Below are positions 7,555 through 14,374 of a stretch of DNA of 32,083 nucleotides, piece by piece. Within the stretch, counting starts at the first letter, position 1, and each line of letters begins with the position of its first letter. The notes beneath the pieces were generated by a model that ran no database searches, was not told the origin of the DNA, and worked only from the letters and a program-made list of their open reading frames with translations. The translations under genes were made by a program, and so were the position numbers. The DNA comes from Streptomyces sp. SID3343 (GTDB lineage Bacteria > Actinomycetota > Actinomycetes > Streptomycetales > Streptomycetaceae): positions 1 to 32,083 of the forward strand of contig NZ_WWJX01000822.1 of the NCBI RefSeq assembly GCF_009865215.1. The letters are read 5' to 3'.

Positions 7555-7599
7555 GGTCGAAATGTGAGCGGTCGAAACGTGACAGGTCGACACGTGACG
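7555..7599 (+). repeat. 15-bp tandem repeat, three degenerate copies
   Basis: GGTCGAAATGTGAGC, GGTCGAAACGTGACA and GGTCGACACGTGACG follow one another at 7555, 7570 and 7585. They lie 36 bp after the LysR-like stop and upstream of the next putative promoter. Confidence 0.75.
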
Positions 7600-7657
7600 C
7601 CTGTCGGTGAATGCGAACAACCGTCACCCGGGCAGCGACGGATGGGCTCTCGCGTTC

Positions 7658-7663
7658 TACTCT
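7658..7663 (+). promoter_or_regulatory. -10 box (TACTCT) of a possible leaderless transcript
   Basis: TACTCT, then 6 nt (TCCTGG), then ATG at 7670. The hexamer and spacing equal those at the DUF5997 gene. It supports transcription starting at the small ORF that overlaps the next gene. Confidence 0.45.
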
Positions 7664-7669
7664 TCCTGG

Positions 7670-7966
7670 ATGAGCGATGCTGCGCTTTCGGCGCGTGAGA
7701 CGCAGACCGAAGAGTCGATAAGGACGGTCGTCGTGGGCAACGCGCGTATCCTCGCGCGCCGCGACGACCTCCCCGGTGATGCGATCGGTGGGGCCTCCGT
7801 TCGCGGACGATCCCGGGACCGACGCCGGTTGGCCGGTCGACTCCCGTTCGATCCACAGGACTTCGACCCACAGGACTTCGACCCACCTCGCCGGGAGCAG
7901 GTGGGCCGGTCCGTCCCGGCCCGCACATCCACCGCCGCCCACCTTTGCCTCGGGACGTCGTCATGA
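7670..7966 (+). CDS. Small hypothetical ORF overlapping the next gene (doubtful)
   Basis: An ATG placed 6 nt after a TACTCT box opens a 98-codon frame. Its first 40 residues (MSDAALSARETQTEESIRTV, then VVGNARILARRDDLPGDAIG) look plausible, but the second half is Arg/Pro-rich and contains a DNA-level 15-bp repeat translated as DPQDF-DPQDF. Third-codon G/C preference is weaker than in neighbouring genes. Its TGA (7964-7966) overlaps the ATG of the following gene in an ATGA, which would allow coupled translation. No family is recognised. It may instead be an untranslated leader of the next gene. Confidence 0.35.
   Translation: MSDAALSARETQTEESIRTVVVGNARILARRDDLPGDAIGGASVRGRSRDRRRLAGRLPFDPQDFDPQDFDPPRREQVGRSVPARTSTAAHLCLGTSS
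7854..7883 (+). repeat. 15-bp tandem repeat, two perfect copies
   Basis: CACAGGACTTCGACC occurs at 7854-7868 and 7869-7883, with a degenerate half copy before it. If translated in the small ORF it gives a DPQDF repeat. Confidence 0.8.
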
Positions 7967-8499
7967 ACGCGGAGCGCGAGCCGACCCCACCCGCAGCCCG
8001 CCCCGGCGACGAGCACCGACGCGATGCGGCACCCGTCGACGCCGAGCCCCGTGCCGAATCGCCGCCGAGCGAGATCGGGCGCCGCGGTGCCGGCGCGGCG
8101 GTGCCGGCCTTGTCCTCGGAAGTCGTCGAGGCAGCCCTGTACCGGGCCGCCGCAGAAGACCTCGCCGCACAGGCGACCGCGTACATCCTCACCGAGGAAG
8201 GCTCGTTCGTACGTCGGGCCGAGTTGTACGCGATGTGTCTGGACTGGTCCGACGACGGTCGTCTCGCGTGGGTGCGTTGGCGCACGCTGCGCGAACTGGT
8301 CACCGGGCCGAACTCGGCGTATCCGCACGGGCCACTGCGCACGGTGCTCCTGCTGTGCTGTTCGCTGCACGACGACGGCCCCGCGCCGCTGTCACAACTC
8401 GCGTCGCTCGACTCGACCACCGCACGCGTCGTCGCGCGCGGCATCCACATCGCGACGGGCGCGCTGCCCCTGGAACAGGCGTTGGGCCACGCCCCGTAG
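7963..8499 (+). CDS. Hypothetical protein
   Basis: The 178-residue protein is not recognised. Residues 1-45 are Pro/Ala/Arg-rich and probably disordered. From about residue 46 there is a compact helical region: LSSEVVEAALYRAAAEDLAAQATAYILTEEGSFVRRAELYAMCLDW, WVRWRTLRELV, HGPLRTVLLLCCSLHDDG and STTARVVARGIHIATG. It has no signal peptide or membrane helix. Third-codon G/C preference is high, supporting coding. The ATG overlaps the stop of the preceding small ORF (ATGA). A hairpin at its stop codon ends the unit before the convergent TetR gene. Confidence 0.7.
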   Translation: MNAEREPTPPAARPGDEHRRDAAPVDAEPRAESPPSEIGRRGAGAAVPALSSEVVEAALYRAAAEDLAAQATAYILTEEGSFVRRAELYAMCLDWSDDGRLAWVRWRTLRELVTGPNSAYPHGPLRTVLLLCCSLHDDGPAPLSQLASLDSTTARVVARGIHIATGALPLEQALGHAP

Positions 8500-8515
8500 G
8501 ACCCGAGGGGCGTGG
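8487..8515 (+). terminator. Hairpin with the stop codon in its loop
   Basis: Perfect 9-bp arms CCACGCCCC (8487-8495) and GGGGCGTGG (8507-8515) enclose an 11-nt loop containing the TAG stop at 8497-8499. Same design as the hairpin at 7506-7532. The rest of the gap to 8775 shows no gene. Confidence 0.6.
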
Positions 8516-8775
8516 GTCGGCGACCGGAGCGATTCCGAACCCGACCCCGAACCCGCCCGCCCGCAGTCGCGGATCGCCGGGAGCGGGAGCCGCGCGGACG
8601 CCCGCCCCCGGCGATGCGCCCGCCGGCCGTCGGCCCTCGGGCGACATGCCACGCCACTCGGTGCGGCGAATTCGACCGGGCCGAGTCGCATCGGCTAGAA
8701 CGACCCGCCTCCGGTCGCCTCCGGCGGGGCGGCGGTGGCGCCGGGCACGGCCCGCCGCCGATCACGACGCGTTCC

Positions 8776-9423
8776 TCAGTTCACCGACCGCGGCGGTGCG
8801 TCGAGGAGTTCGCGGCGTACACCGTCGATGAACAGCCGCACGCCGTAGTCGAAGCGCTCGGCCGGATCGGCGTCGAACGCCTCCGTCAGGGCGGTGCGCG
8901 CGTAGCGGGAGTCCGGTCGCCCCGACAACGCGTCCTTCCGGGCCTGCCAGACACCCGCCGCGGACAACTGGGCCTGTGCCTGTTCCTCGATGGTGTGGCC
9001 CAACACGTAGTGGCCGAGGGCGAAGGCGACCCAGCCGGCCCGGGCGGCCGGGAACTCGGCGGCCTGAAGAATCTCGAAGATCGCGTCTTCGATCAACCGC
9101 GTGTTGGGGCCGGTCACGTACGTACCGGCCACCACCCGGGCGCCGTCGCGATGGGACAACAGCGCGGCCCGCATCCGTCCGGCCAGGAAGCTCAGTTGCT
9201 CGTCCCAGGGCCGGGCCGGCAAGGGCGCGGCGACCGCTTCCAGCAGTCGGTCGGCCATCGCGTCGAGGAGCGCTTCCTTGCTCGGGAAGTGCCGGTACAG
9301 CGCCGGTCCCCGGACGTTGAGCGCCAGGCCGAGCTTACGGGTGGTCAGCCCGTCGAGTCCCTCGGAGTCCAAAAGCGCGATCGCTCCGTCCACCACGTCC
9401 GCCCGTCGCAACAAGCTCCGCAC
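8776..9423 (-). CDS. TetR family regulator (tetracycline-repressor-like C-terminal domain)
   Basis: The protein has a TetR-type helix-turn-helix (RADVVDGAIALLDSEGLDGLTTRKLGLALNVRGPALYRHFPSKEALLDAMADRLL) and a C-terminal ligand domain of the TetR_C type (GWVAFALGHYVLGHTIEEQAQA, FDYGVRLFIDGVRREL). Such proteins repress a divergent gene until a small ligand binds, here most likely the flavin-redox operon at 9762. The start is uncertain: GTG at 9423 gives 215 residues, the usual length, whereas the frame stays open to a GTG at 9555. The extension would consist of translated 16-bp DNA repeats, which elsewhere in this window are mostly non-coding, so the short form is preferred. A TTG at 9414 has better ribosome-site spacing (GAGGAG). 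Confidence 0.85.
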   Translation of the reverse strand: MRSLLRRADVVDGAIALLDSEGLDGLTTRKLGLALNVRGPALYRHFPSKEALLDAMADRLLEAVAAPLPARPWDEQLSFLAGRMRAALLSHRDGARVVAGTYVTGPNTRLIEDAIFEILQAAEFPAARAGWVAFALGHYVLGHTIEEQAQAQLSAAGVWQARKDALSGRPDSRYARTALTEAFDADPAERFDYGVRLFIDGVRRELLDAPPRSVN

Positions 9424-9443
9424 ACTCCTCTTGTCGGTGGTCG

Positions 9444-9517
9444 CCCAGCTCGGCGTTCGCCCGGTTCGGTGTCGGCCCGGTTCGGTGTTGGCCCAGTTCG
9501 GTGTCGGCCCGGTTCGG
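9444..9517. repeat. 16-bp tandem repeat, about 4.5 copies
   Basis: CCCGGTTCGGTGTCGG and close variants start at 9460, 9476, 9492 and 9508, with a more degenerate copy at 9444. They lie between the likely TetR start and its operator region. If the longer TetR start were used they would encode a Thr/Pro/Arg-rich leader. Confidence 0.8.
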
Positions 9518-9555
9518 GGTTCGCTCAGCTTAGCGTTGCTGTTATCGCTGTTCAC

Positions 9556-9588
9556 TGTTAGCGTCGTTCACGGTTACCAGCGCTAACA
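9556..9588. promoter_or_regulatory. Inverted repeat TGTTAGCG-N17-CGCTAACA, candidate TetR operator
   Basis: Perfect 8-bp arms at 9556-9563 and 9581-9588, in the gap between the divergent TetR gene and the redox operon. Related TTAGCG words at 9531-9536 and a TTATCGCT at 9542 extend an AT-richer patch. Position and symmetry suit autoregulation plus control of the operon at 9762. Confidence 0.5.
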
Positions 9589-9761
9589 TCGGCGAACCCG
9601 CTCAGCGGGATCGGCGACGTCGCAGGCCGATTCGGCCGCGCCTGAACGCGTCGCGGCCGAATTCGCCCGCCGACGCCACCGCGCGAGAAGCGGGGTGGGG
9701 GAGGGCGACCGGGGCCTGCCGACACACACGCCACCCGACGCCGACGAAGGGAACAGGTGAG

Positions 9762-10559
9762 ATGACCAAGCGACAGGTGTCGCCGACGCGACGACTGCTG
9801 CGGGCAGAGGTGTTGCGCCGTGAACAGCGCTCGGAGCACGTCGCAACGGTCACCGTCGGGGGACCGGACCTCGCCGACTTCGACGGCATGGGCGCCGACC
9901 AGTGGGTACGGCTGTTCTTCCGCCGGGAAGGCCAGGCCCGGCTGCGGATGCCCACCTGGTCGGGCACCGGAGCCCTGCTGCAACTGCTGACCATGGACAC
10001 TCAGACGAGGCCGTGGGTACGCAGCTATTCCGTACGCTCCTTTCGCGCCGCAGATCTCGAACTCGACATCGAAGTCGCGGTGCACGGCGGGCAATCACCC
10101 GGATCGCGCTTCGGCCTGAACGCTCGACCGGGCGACGAGGTGGCGATCCTCGACGAAGGAATCACCTACCTCCCGCCGGCCGGAGCACGCACCCTCCTCG
10201 TCGCCGACGACAGCGCCGTTCCCGCCGTGCTGAGCATCCTCGAATCCGCCCCACCCGACCTGGAAGGCGTCGCGCTGCTGGAGGTCGCCGACGCGGCCGA
10301 CGTACGCGAGATCCAGGCGCCCCCGGGAGTGGACGTCCGCTGGATCCATGGGCGGACCGCCCACGAGACCCCGGGACGACTGGCGCTGCGCGCCCTGACG
10401 GACACCGACATCCCGCCGCCGCCCCTGTACGCCTGGATCGCGGGCGAAAGCGGGCTGGTCAAAGGCGCGCGGCGGTTGCTCGTCCGGGAACGCGACGTCC
10501 CGAAGACGGCAATCACCTTCCTCGGCTACTGGAAGGAAGGACGCTCCGCGGTGAGTTGA
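9762..10559 (+). CDS. Siderophore-interacting protein family flavin reductase
   Basis: The 265-residue protein has the FAD-binding_9 and SIP domains of siderophore-interacting proteins. The FAD motif appears as WVRSYSVRSF (Arg-x-Tyr-Ser), followed by LDIEVAVHGGQSPGSRF, and the C-terminal NAD(P)H-side part ends in WIAGESGLVKGARRLLVRERDVPKTAITFLGYWKEG, which is characteristic. Known members reduce ferric siderophores in the cytoplasm to release iron, but some act as general flavin or metal reductases. No siderophore biosynthesis or uptake gene is visible nearby. It is the first gene of a three-gene operon with two other flavin enzymes and is divergent from a TetR gene. The ATG has GAAGGG/ACAGGTGAG upstream. 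Confidence 0.9.
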   Translation: MTKRQVSPTRRLLRAEVLRREQRSEHVATVTVGGPDLADFDGMGADQWVRLFFRREGQARLRMPTWSGTGALLQLLTMDTQTRPWVRSYSVRSFRAADLELDIEVAVHGGQSPGSRFGLNARPGDEVAILDEGITYLPPAGARTLLVADDSAVPAVLSILESAPPDLEGVALLEVADAADVREIQAPPGVDVRWIHGRTAHETPGRLALRALTDTDIPPPPLYAWIAGESGLVKGARRLLVRERDVPKTAITFLGYWKEGRSAVS

Positions 10560-10615
10560 ACCGCCGAGTCCTCTCGTGGTCGAACCGCCGAGTCTCCTCG
10601 TGGAGTCTCCTCGTG
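10558..10615 (+). repeat. Nested direct repeats between operon genes 1 and 2
   Basis: GAACCGCCGAGTCCTCTCGTG (first 20 bases nearly identical) begins at 10558 and again at 10582; within the second copy GAGTCTCCTCGTG is itself duplicated (10590 and 10603). The repeat starts inside the TGA of the preceding gene and fills the gap up to the ribosome site of the next. Confidence 0.75.
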
Positions 10616-10626
10616 AAGGGATGGTC

Positions 10627-11256
10627 ATGGACCCCACCGAACTCCGCTACCGACGCCTGACACCCGAAAAGGTGCGCGCGTTGATCGGCAACCCCGCTCC
10701 CATGGCGAAAGCCAAGAAACTGGACCGGATCGATGCGTACTTCCACCGCTTCATCGCCCACTCGCCGTTCGTATCCCTTGCGACCGCCGATGCCACCGGA
10801 CTTCCGGACAGCTCTCCTCGCGGGGACTATCCGGGATTCGTGAAAGTCCTCGACGAGCGCACGCTGGCAATGCCGGACCGCCCCGGCAACAAACTCGCGG
10901 ATTCCTTCGACAACCTGGCCGAGAACGACGGCGTCGGGCTGCTGTTCCTGGTGCCCGGAGTTCGTGAGGTCCTGCGCGTCAACGGGCGCGCCTATCCCAG
11001 CGACGAACCCGATGTACTCGCTCGCATGCACGTCGAGGGCAAAGCGCCGCCGATGGCCCTGATCATCAAGGTGGTCGAAGCCTATTTCCACTGCGGCAGG
11101 GCGCTGATCCGCTCCCGGCTGTGGGATCCCGATTCCCAGGCGCTCGCCGACGAGATCCCCTCCGTCGGGGAAGCCGCGGTCGCGCAACTCGGGCTCGACC
11201 TGGACGCCGCCGTCATCGACCGCGCCGCGCAGGACTCCTACCGCACGCTGTACTGA
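10627..11256 (+). CDS. Pyridoxamine 5'-phosphate oxidase-fold FMN protein (MSMEG_1061-like)
   Basis: The 209-residue protein has the split-barrel PPOX fold of the FMN-dependent MSMEG_1061 type: HRFIAHSPFVSLATADATGLPDSSPRGD, then GFVKVLDERTLAMPDRPGNKLADSFDNLAEN, VGLLFLVPGVREVLRVNGRA and the family-typical AYFHCGRALIRSRLWDP. Members bind FMN or related flavins; substrates are mostly unknown, and true PdxH activity is unlikely. The ATG at 10627 has a GAAGGG site 7 bp upstream; an ATG six bases earlier is in frame. It stands between two reductases in one operon, so electron transfer from one of them to its flavin is a reasonable guess. Confidence 0.87.
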   Translation: MDPTELRYRRLTPEKVRALIGNPAPMAKAKKLDRIDAYFHRFIAHSPFVSLATADATGLPDSSPRGDYPGFVKVLDERTLAMPDRPGNKLADSFDNLAENDGVGLLFLVPGVREVLRVNGRAYPSDEPDVLARMHVEGKAPPMALIIKVVEAYFHCGRALIRSRLWDPDSQALADEIPSVGEAAVAQLGLDLDAAVIDRAAQDSYRTLY

Positions 11257-11271
11257 GAAGGGTCGCAATTC

Positions 11272-12183
11272 ATGCAGGAAGCGTTGGTCGAGCGGATCGA
11301 GTCGATCGCTCCCCGTATTGCCGTGGTCACCCTGCATCGGACCGAAAAGCCGCTGCTCCCGTGGGAGCCCGGGGCCCACATCGATGTCTCCCTGCCCAAT
11401 TGGCTCACGAGACAGTACTCACTGTGCGGATCTTCGACCGACCGCGATCGCTACCGGATCGCGGTGCGTCACGATCGACTCAGCCGCGGCGGCTCGGAGT
11501 ACGTCAATCTGTTCCTTCGAGCCGGGCACCGCGTGCGGATCTCCGAACCCCGGAACAATTTTCCTCTGGTCGGGGCGCGCCGATATCTCTTCATCGCCGG
11601 CGGCATCGGCATCACCGCGATCCTGCCGATGATGCGAGCAGTTGCCGACCGCCCCACGGCACAGGCAGATCTCGTCTACATCGGGCGCACGGAAGACGCG
11701 ATGCCTTTCGTCGCCGAAATCCGGGAGACCTTCGCCGATCGCGCTCGAATCATCGCCACCGAACGGGACGGCCGACCGGATCTCGCCGATCTCGCCCGCC
11801 GACTCCCGGAGGACACCTCGATCTACTGCTGTGGGCCGGCGGGCATGCTCGACGCCTGTGGCGCGAGCTTTCCGGCAGACCGGCTGCACCTCGAACGCTT
11901 TCGCCGAGCGGACAAGACCTTCGCTCCCGACTCCCCGTTCGAGGTGCTCTGCGCCCGCTCCGGAGTACAGGTCACGGTCGAACCCGGCGAGACGATGCTC
12001 GACGCCCTCGACCGCGCCGGCCGGCCGGTGGCGTCCGGATGCCGCGAAGGGCTGTGCGCGAGCTGCGACCTCGTCGTTCTCGAAGGAACCCCCGAACACC
12101 GCGACGACATCGGCGCACCCGCGGGTCACATGTACCCCTGCGTGTCGCGCTCCTTGTCGGCTCGACTCGTCGTCGACCTTTGA
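11272..12183 (+). CDS. PDR/VanB-type oxidoreductase (FMN reductase fused to 2Fe-2S ferredoxin)
   Basis: The 303-residue protein has the phthalate dioxygenase reductase layout. A flavin-binding barrel carries RQYSLCGSS, a NAD-binding domain carries FIAGGIGITAILPMM and YCCGPAGML, and a C-terminal plant-type ferredoxin carries CREGLCASC with a fourth Cys in MYPCVSRS. Such enzymes pass electrons from NADH through FMN and the iron-sulfur cluster to an oxygenase. No Rieske or other terminal oxygenase lies in this operon, so the acceptor must be elsewhere or be the PPOX-type neighbour. It starts 15 bp after the preceding stop with a GAAGGG ribosome site. The gene ends in a short gap convergent to a GNAT gene. 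Confidence 0.92.
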   Translation: MQEALVERIESIAPRIAVVTLHRTEKPLLPWEPGAHIDVSLPNWLTRQYSLCGSSTDRDRYRIAVRHDRLSRGGSEYVNLFLRAGHRVRISEPRNNFPLVGARRYLFIAGGIGITAILPMMRAVADRPTAQADLVYIGRTEDAMPFVAEIRETFADRARIIATERDGRPDLADLARRLPEDTSIYCCGPAGMLDACGASFPADRLHLERFRRADKTFAPDSPFEVLCARSGVQVTVEPGETMLDALDRAGRPVASGCREGLCASCDLVVLEGTPEHRDDIGAPAGHMYPCVSRSLSARLVVDL

Positions 12184-12247
12184 TCCCGCCTCGGCCTGCG
12201 CACGAGGCACGGAGCTTGCGCCGTCGGGCCCCCCACCAACCGGCTGA

Positions 12248-12832
12248 TCAGTCCCCGTCGACGCGAGTGGCGTCGACGGGCGGCGCGGGGCGGTCCAGCC
12301 GCCACACCACGTCGATCCCGCTGCCGGACGGGGCCGTGGGCGGTGTCGCCCGTTCGCGCCGGACTTCGGTGAAGCCCAACCGGCGCGGTACGGCGGCGCT
12401 GGAGGTGTTGGCGAGGTCGTGCGTGATTTCGAGGTACTCCACCTCCGGGAGGCGGAACATCTCGGCGACCAAGGCCGCTGTCGCTCGCGTGGCGATGCCT
12501 CGGCCGGTGGCGGCAGGGTGGAGCCAATACCCCATGCGTCGCCCCCGAGGCTCGGCCCCGCGAGAGGTCTGGCACATGCCGACGAGAGTGCCGTCCTCGG
12601 CGATGGCGTAGTTGTACACGTCGCCGTTCGCCCACCTCGACTCGAACTTGGCCAGGAGCTCTCGGGTGTTCGCCTCGCTGTGCAGGGCAACCCACGGCTC
12701 CCACGGGCGCAGGTGAGTCAAAGACTCCTCGATCAACCTGAATGCCGGGGCGAAATCCTCCTGTCCCCGCCAGCGCCGCAGGACGAAGTCTCCGCACTCG
12801 ATGATGTGCTTCGGTCGGGCCATGCCGGTCAT
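12248..12832 (-). CDS. GNAT family N-acetyltransferase (RimJ/RimL-like)
   Basis: The 194-residue protein shows the GNAT acetyl-CoA fold: FVLRRWRGQEDFAPAFRLIEESLTHLRPW at the start, IAEDGTLVGMCQ, the substrate/strand segment RRMGYWLHPAATGRGIATRATAAL containing the acetyl-CoA loop ATGRGIA, and EITHDLANTSSAAVPRRLGFTEVRRE, the terminal Asn-x-x-Ser and LGF motif. This resembles ribosomal-protein and small-molecule N-acetyltransferases; the substrate is unknown. ATG 12832 and ATG 12823 are both possible starts; the longer has a weak CGGAC site. It is convergent with the PDR-type reductase and follows the GlxA-type regulator on the same strand at a 62-bp distance. Confidence 0.88.
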   Translation of the reverse strand: MTGMARPKHIIECGDFVLRRWRGQEDFAPAFRLIEESLTHLRPWEPWVALHSEANTRELLAKFESRWANGDVYNYAIAEDGTLVGMCQTSRGAEPRGRRMGYWLHPAATGRGIATRATAALVAEMFRLPEVEYLEITHDLANTSSAAVPRRLGFTEVRRERATPPTAPSGSGIDVVWRLDRPAPPVDATRVDGD

Positions 12833-12894
12833 GATCGTCCGCGAAACGGCTCCCTGCAACGGGATACCGGACCCGCGACGAGCGCGTGCCGACT

Positions 12895-13857
12895 TCAGGG
12901 CGTCCCGTGGTGTGCGGTGGTGCGGAATGCCCGCCGGTACGCGCCCGGCGTCGTGCCCACCACATCGAGGAAACGGCGGCGCATGTTGGTCGCCGAGGAC
13001 AGGCCCGACTCGTGTGCCACGGTGTCCAACGGTGCGTCGGAGGACTCCAGCAGTACCCGGGCCGCGTCGACGCGCCTGGTGAGCAGCCACCGGCCGGGAG
13101 TCACCCCGAGCTGCTCGGCAAAGCGGCGGGCGAGGGTTCGGGGCGAGACTCCCGCGCGCGCGGCCAGGTCGGTGACGCCCACGGGTTCGGCGAGTCGGCC
13201 GAGGGCCCACTCCAGGACGGGGGCGAGCGAGCCGTCGAGCCGTGCGGGCGGTGGCGGGGTCGCGTACTGCAATTGGCCACCCTCTCGATGCGGTGGCATG
13301 ACCATGTTCCGCGCGACGGTCGCGGCGTACGCGGCCCCGTGGTCTTCGCGAACCACGTGGAGGCACAGGTCGATCCCGGCGGCCGCGCCGGCGCTGGTGG
13401 CCACGTCGCCGTGGTCGATGTACAGCACATCGGGGTCGACCCCTATCGCCGGGAACAGCGAGGCGAGTTCGCCCGCGTGGGCCCAGTGGGAGGTTGCCCG
13501 GCGACCGTCCAACAGCCCCGTGTACGCGAGCGGGAAGGCACCGGAACAGATGGCGAGGATCCGCGCCCCCCGTGCGTGCGCGGCGCGCAGGGCCTCGACC
13601 GTCGCCGGCGAGGGGGGTCGCCGCGGATCGGACCGGCCGGGGAGCACGACGGTGTCGGCCCGCGCCAGGGCGTCGAGACCCGCGTCCACGAGCATGTCGT
13701 ACCCCGCGCCCGTGGAGACCGGACCCGGGACGGCCGTGCACACGGAGAACGCGTAACGGGTGGGTAGTTCCCGGCGCTTCTTCCCGAACACCTCGGCAGC
13801 GCAGGCGAGTTCGAATGTCGATTGCGGAGGGTGTACGAGGGCGACCACACGGTGCAT
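12895..13857 (-). CDS. GlxA family transcriptional regulator (DJ-1/PfpI + AraC HTH)
   Basis: The 320-residue protein begins with a DJ-1/PfpI-like domain (HRVVALVHPPQSTFELACAAEVFG, DTVVLPGRSD, and ARILAICSGAFPLAYTGLLDGRRATSHW, with the elbow Cys in ICSGAF) and ends with two AraC helix-turn-helix motifs (VTDLAARAGVSPRTLARRF and LDTVAHESGLSSATNMRRRF, followed by VGTTPGAYRRAFR). Such GlxA/FtrA-type regulators usually activate nearby catabolic or stress genes. It is divergent from a small cupin gene. TACTTT lies exactly 6 nt upstream of the ATG and no ribosome site is visible, so the mRNA is likely leaderless. Confidence 0.92.
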   Translation of the reverse strand: MHRVVALVHPPQSTFELACAAEVFGKKRRELPTRYAFSVCTAVPGPVSTGAGYDMLVDAGLDALARADTVVLPGRSDPRRPPSPATVEALRAAHARGARILAICSGAFPLAYTGLLDGRRATSHWAHAGELASLFPAIGVDPDVLYIDHGDVATSAGAAAGIDLCLHVVREDHGAAYAATVARNMVMPPHREGGQLQYATPPPPARLDGSLAPVLEWALGRLAEPVGVTDLAARAGVSPRTLARRFAEQLGVTPGRWLLTRRVDAARVLLESSDAPLDTVAHESGLSSATNMRRRFLDVVGTTPGAYRRAFRTTAHHGTP

Positions 13858-13863
13858 GGCAGA

Positions 13864-13869
13864 AAAGTA
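13864..13869 (-). promoter_or_regulatory. -10 box (TACTTT) of a leaderless transcript
   Basis: On the minus strand TACTTT is followed by 6 nt (TCTGCC) and the ATG of the GlxA-type regulator. Same geometry as the boxes at 6706, 6746 and 7658. Confidence 0.5.
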
Positions 13870-13927
13870 CCGGAGAACGTCGATTCGGACACTGGGCGGA
13901 GGGACCCGAGCCGGACAAGGTGGTCGC

Positions 13928-14260
13928 ATGACGACAGAAAAGCCTTCGCCCGCCTTCGCGTTCGCGCACGTACGCGACGCCCCGATCCGCGAACTCTTCC
14001 CCGGTATCCGTCTGCGCTCCCTGTGGACGGGGGACGACGGCGCCGCCGCGCACGTGCTGGAGATGGACCCGAACACCTGCTGGGAGGGCGTCGACGTGCA
14101 CGCGCCGGGGCCGGAGGAAGTCTTCGTGCTCGACGGGGTCTTCAACGACGGGGTGTCCGACCACCCGGCCGGATCCTTCATCCACGCCCCGGCGGGTTCG
14201 TCACACGTGCCGCAGACCACCACGGGCTGCACCCTCTTCCTGTTCTACCCGCAGGGCTGA
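13928..14260 (+). CDS. Small cupin, ChrR C-terminal domain-like
   Basis: The 110-residue protein is a single-domain cupin resembling the C-terminal cupin of ChrR-type anti-sigma factors: IRLRSLWTGDDGAAAHVLEMDP, then VDVHAPGPEEVFVLDGVFNDGVSDHPAGSFIHAPAGSSH. His/Glu residues in VDVHAPGPEE and the late His in GSSH are the expected metal ligands. The anti-sigma N-terminal zinc domain is missing and no sigma factor gene is adjacent, so it is more likely a metal-dependent small-molecule enzyme or sensor under control of the divergent GlxA-type regulator. ATG with an AAGGTGG ribosome site. Confidence 0.85.
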   Translation: MTTEKPSPAFAFAHVRDAPIRELFPGIRLRSLWTGDDGAAAHVLEMDPNTCWEGVDVHAPGPEEVFVLDGVFNDGVSDHPAGSFIHAPAGSSHVPQTTTGCTLFLFYPQG

Positions 14261-14323
14261 TCCTCCGCCGAAAAGCCGAAGCGGATCGGTTCCCCCGATG
14301 GAACGATGTGTGTCCTCAAGCGC

Positions 14324-14339
14324 CCCGCCGATCGGCGGG
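14324..14339. promoter_or_regulatory. Perfect 16-bp palindrome upstream of MATE gene
   Basis: CCCGCCGATCGGCGGG is a perfect palindrome 35 bp upstream of the MATE start. It may be an operator or the end of the cupin transcript; the lack of a loop favours a protein site. Confidence 0.35.
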
Positions 14340-14374
14340 CCGGCGCCTGCAACGAACGAAGGAACAGGGGACAC

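Noticed and set aside
9424-9555. N-terminal extension of the TetR protein to the GTG at 9555
   Set aside because: The added residues are a translation of a 16-bp DNA repeat, no ribosome site precedes the GTG, and the family normally begins shortly before the helix-turn-helix. It is kept as an alternative start only.
9762-12183. Siderophore biosynthesis or uptake locus
   Set aside because: Only a SIP-type reductase is present. There is no NRPS/NIS synthetase, ABC importer or iron-box-like operator next to it, so an iron role is not claimed.
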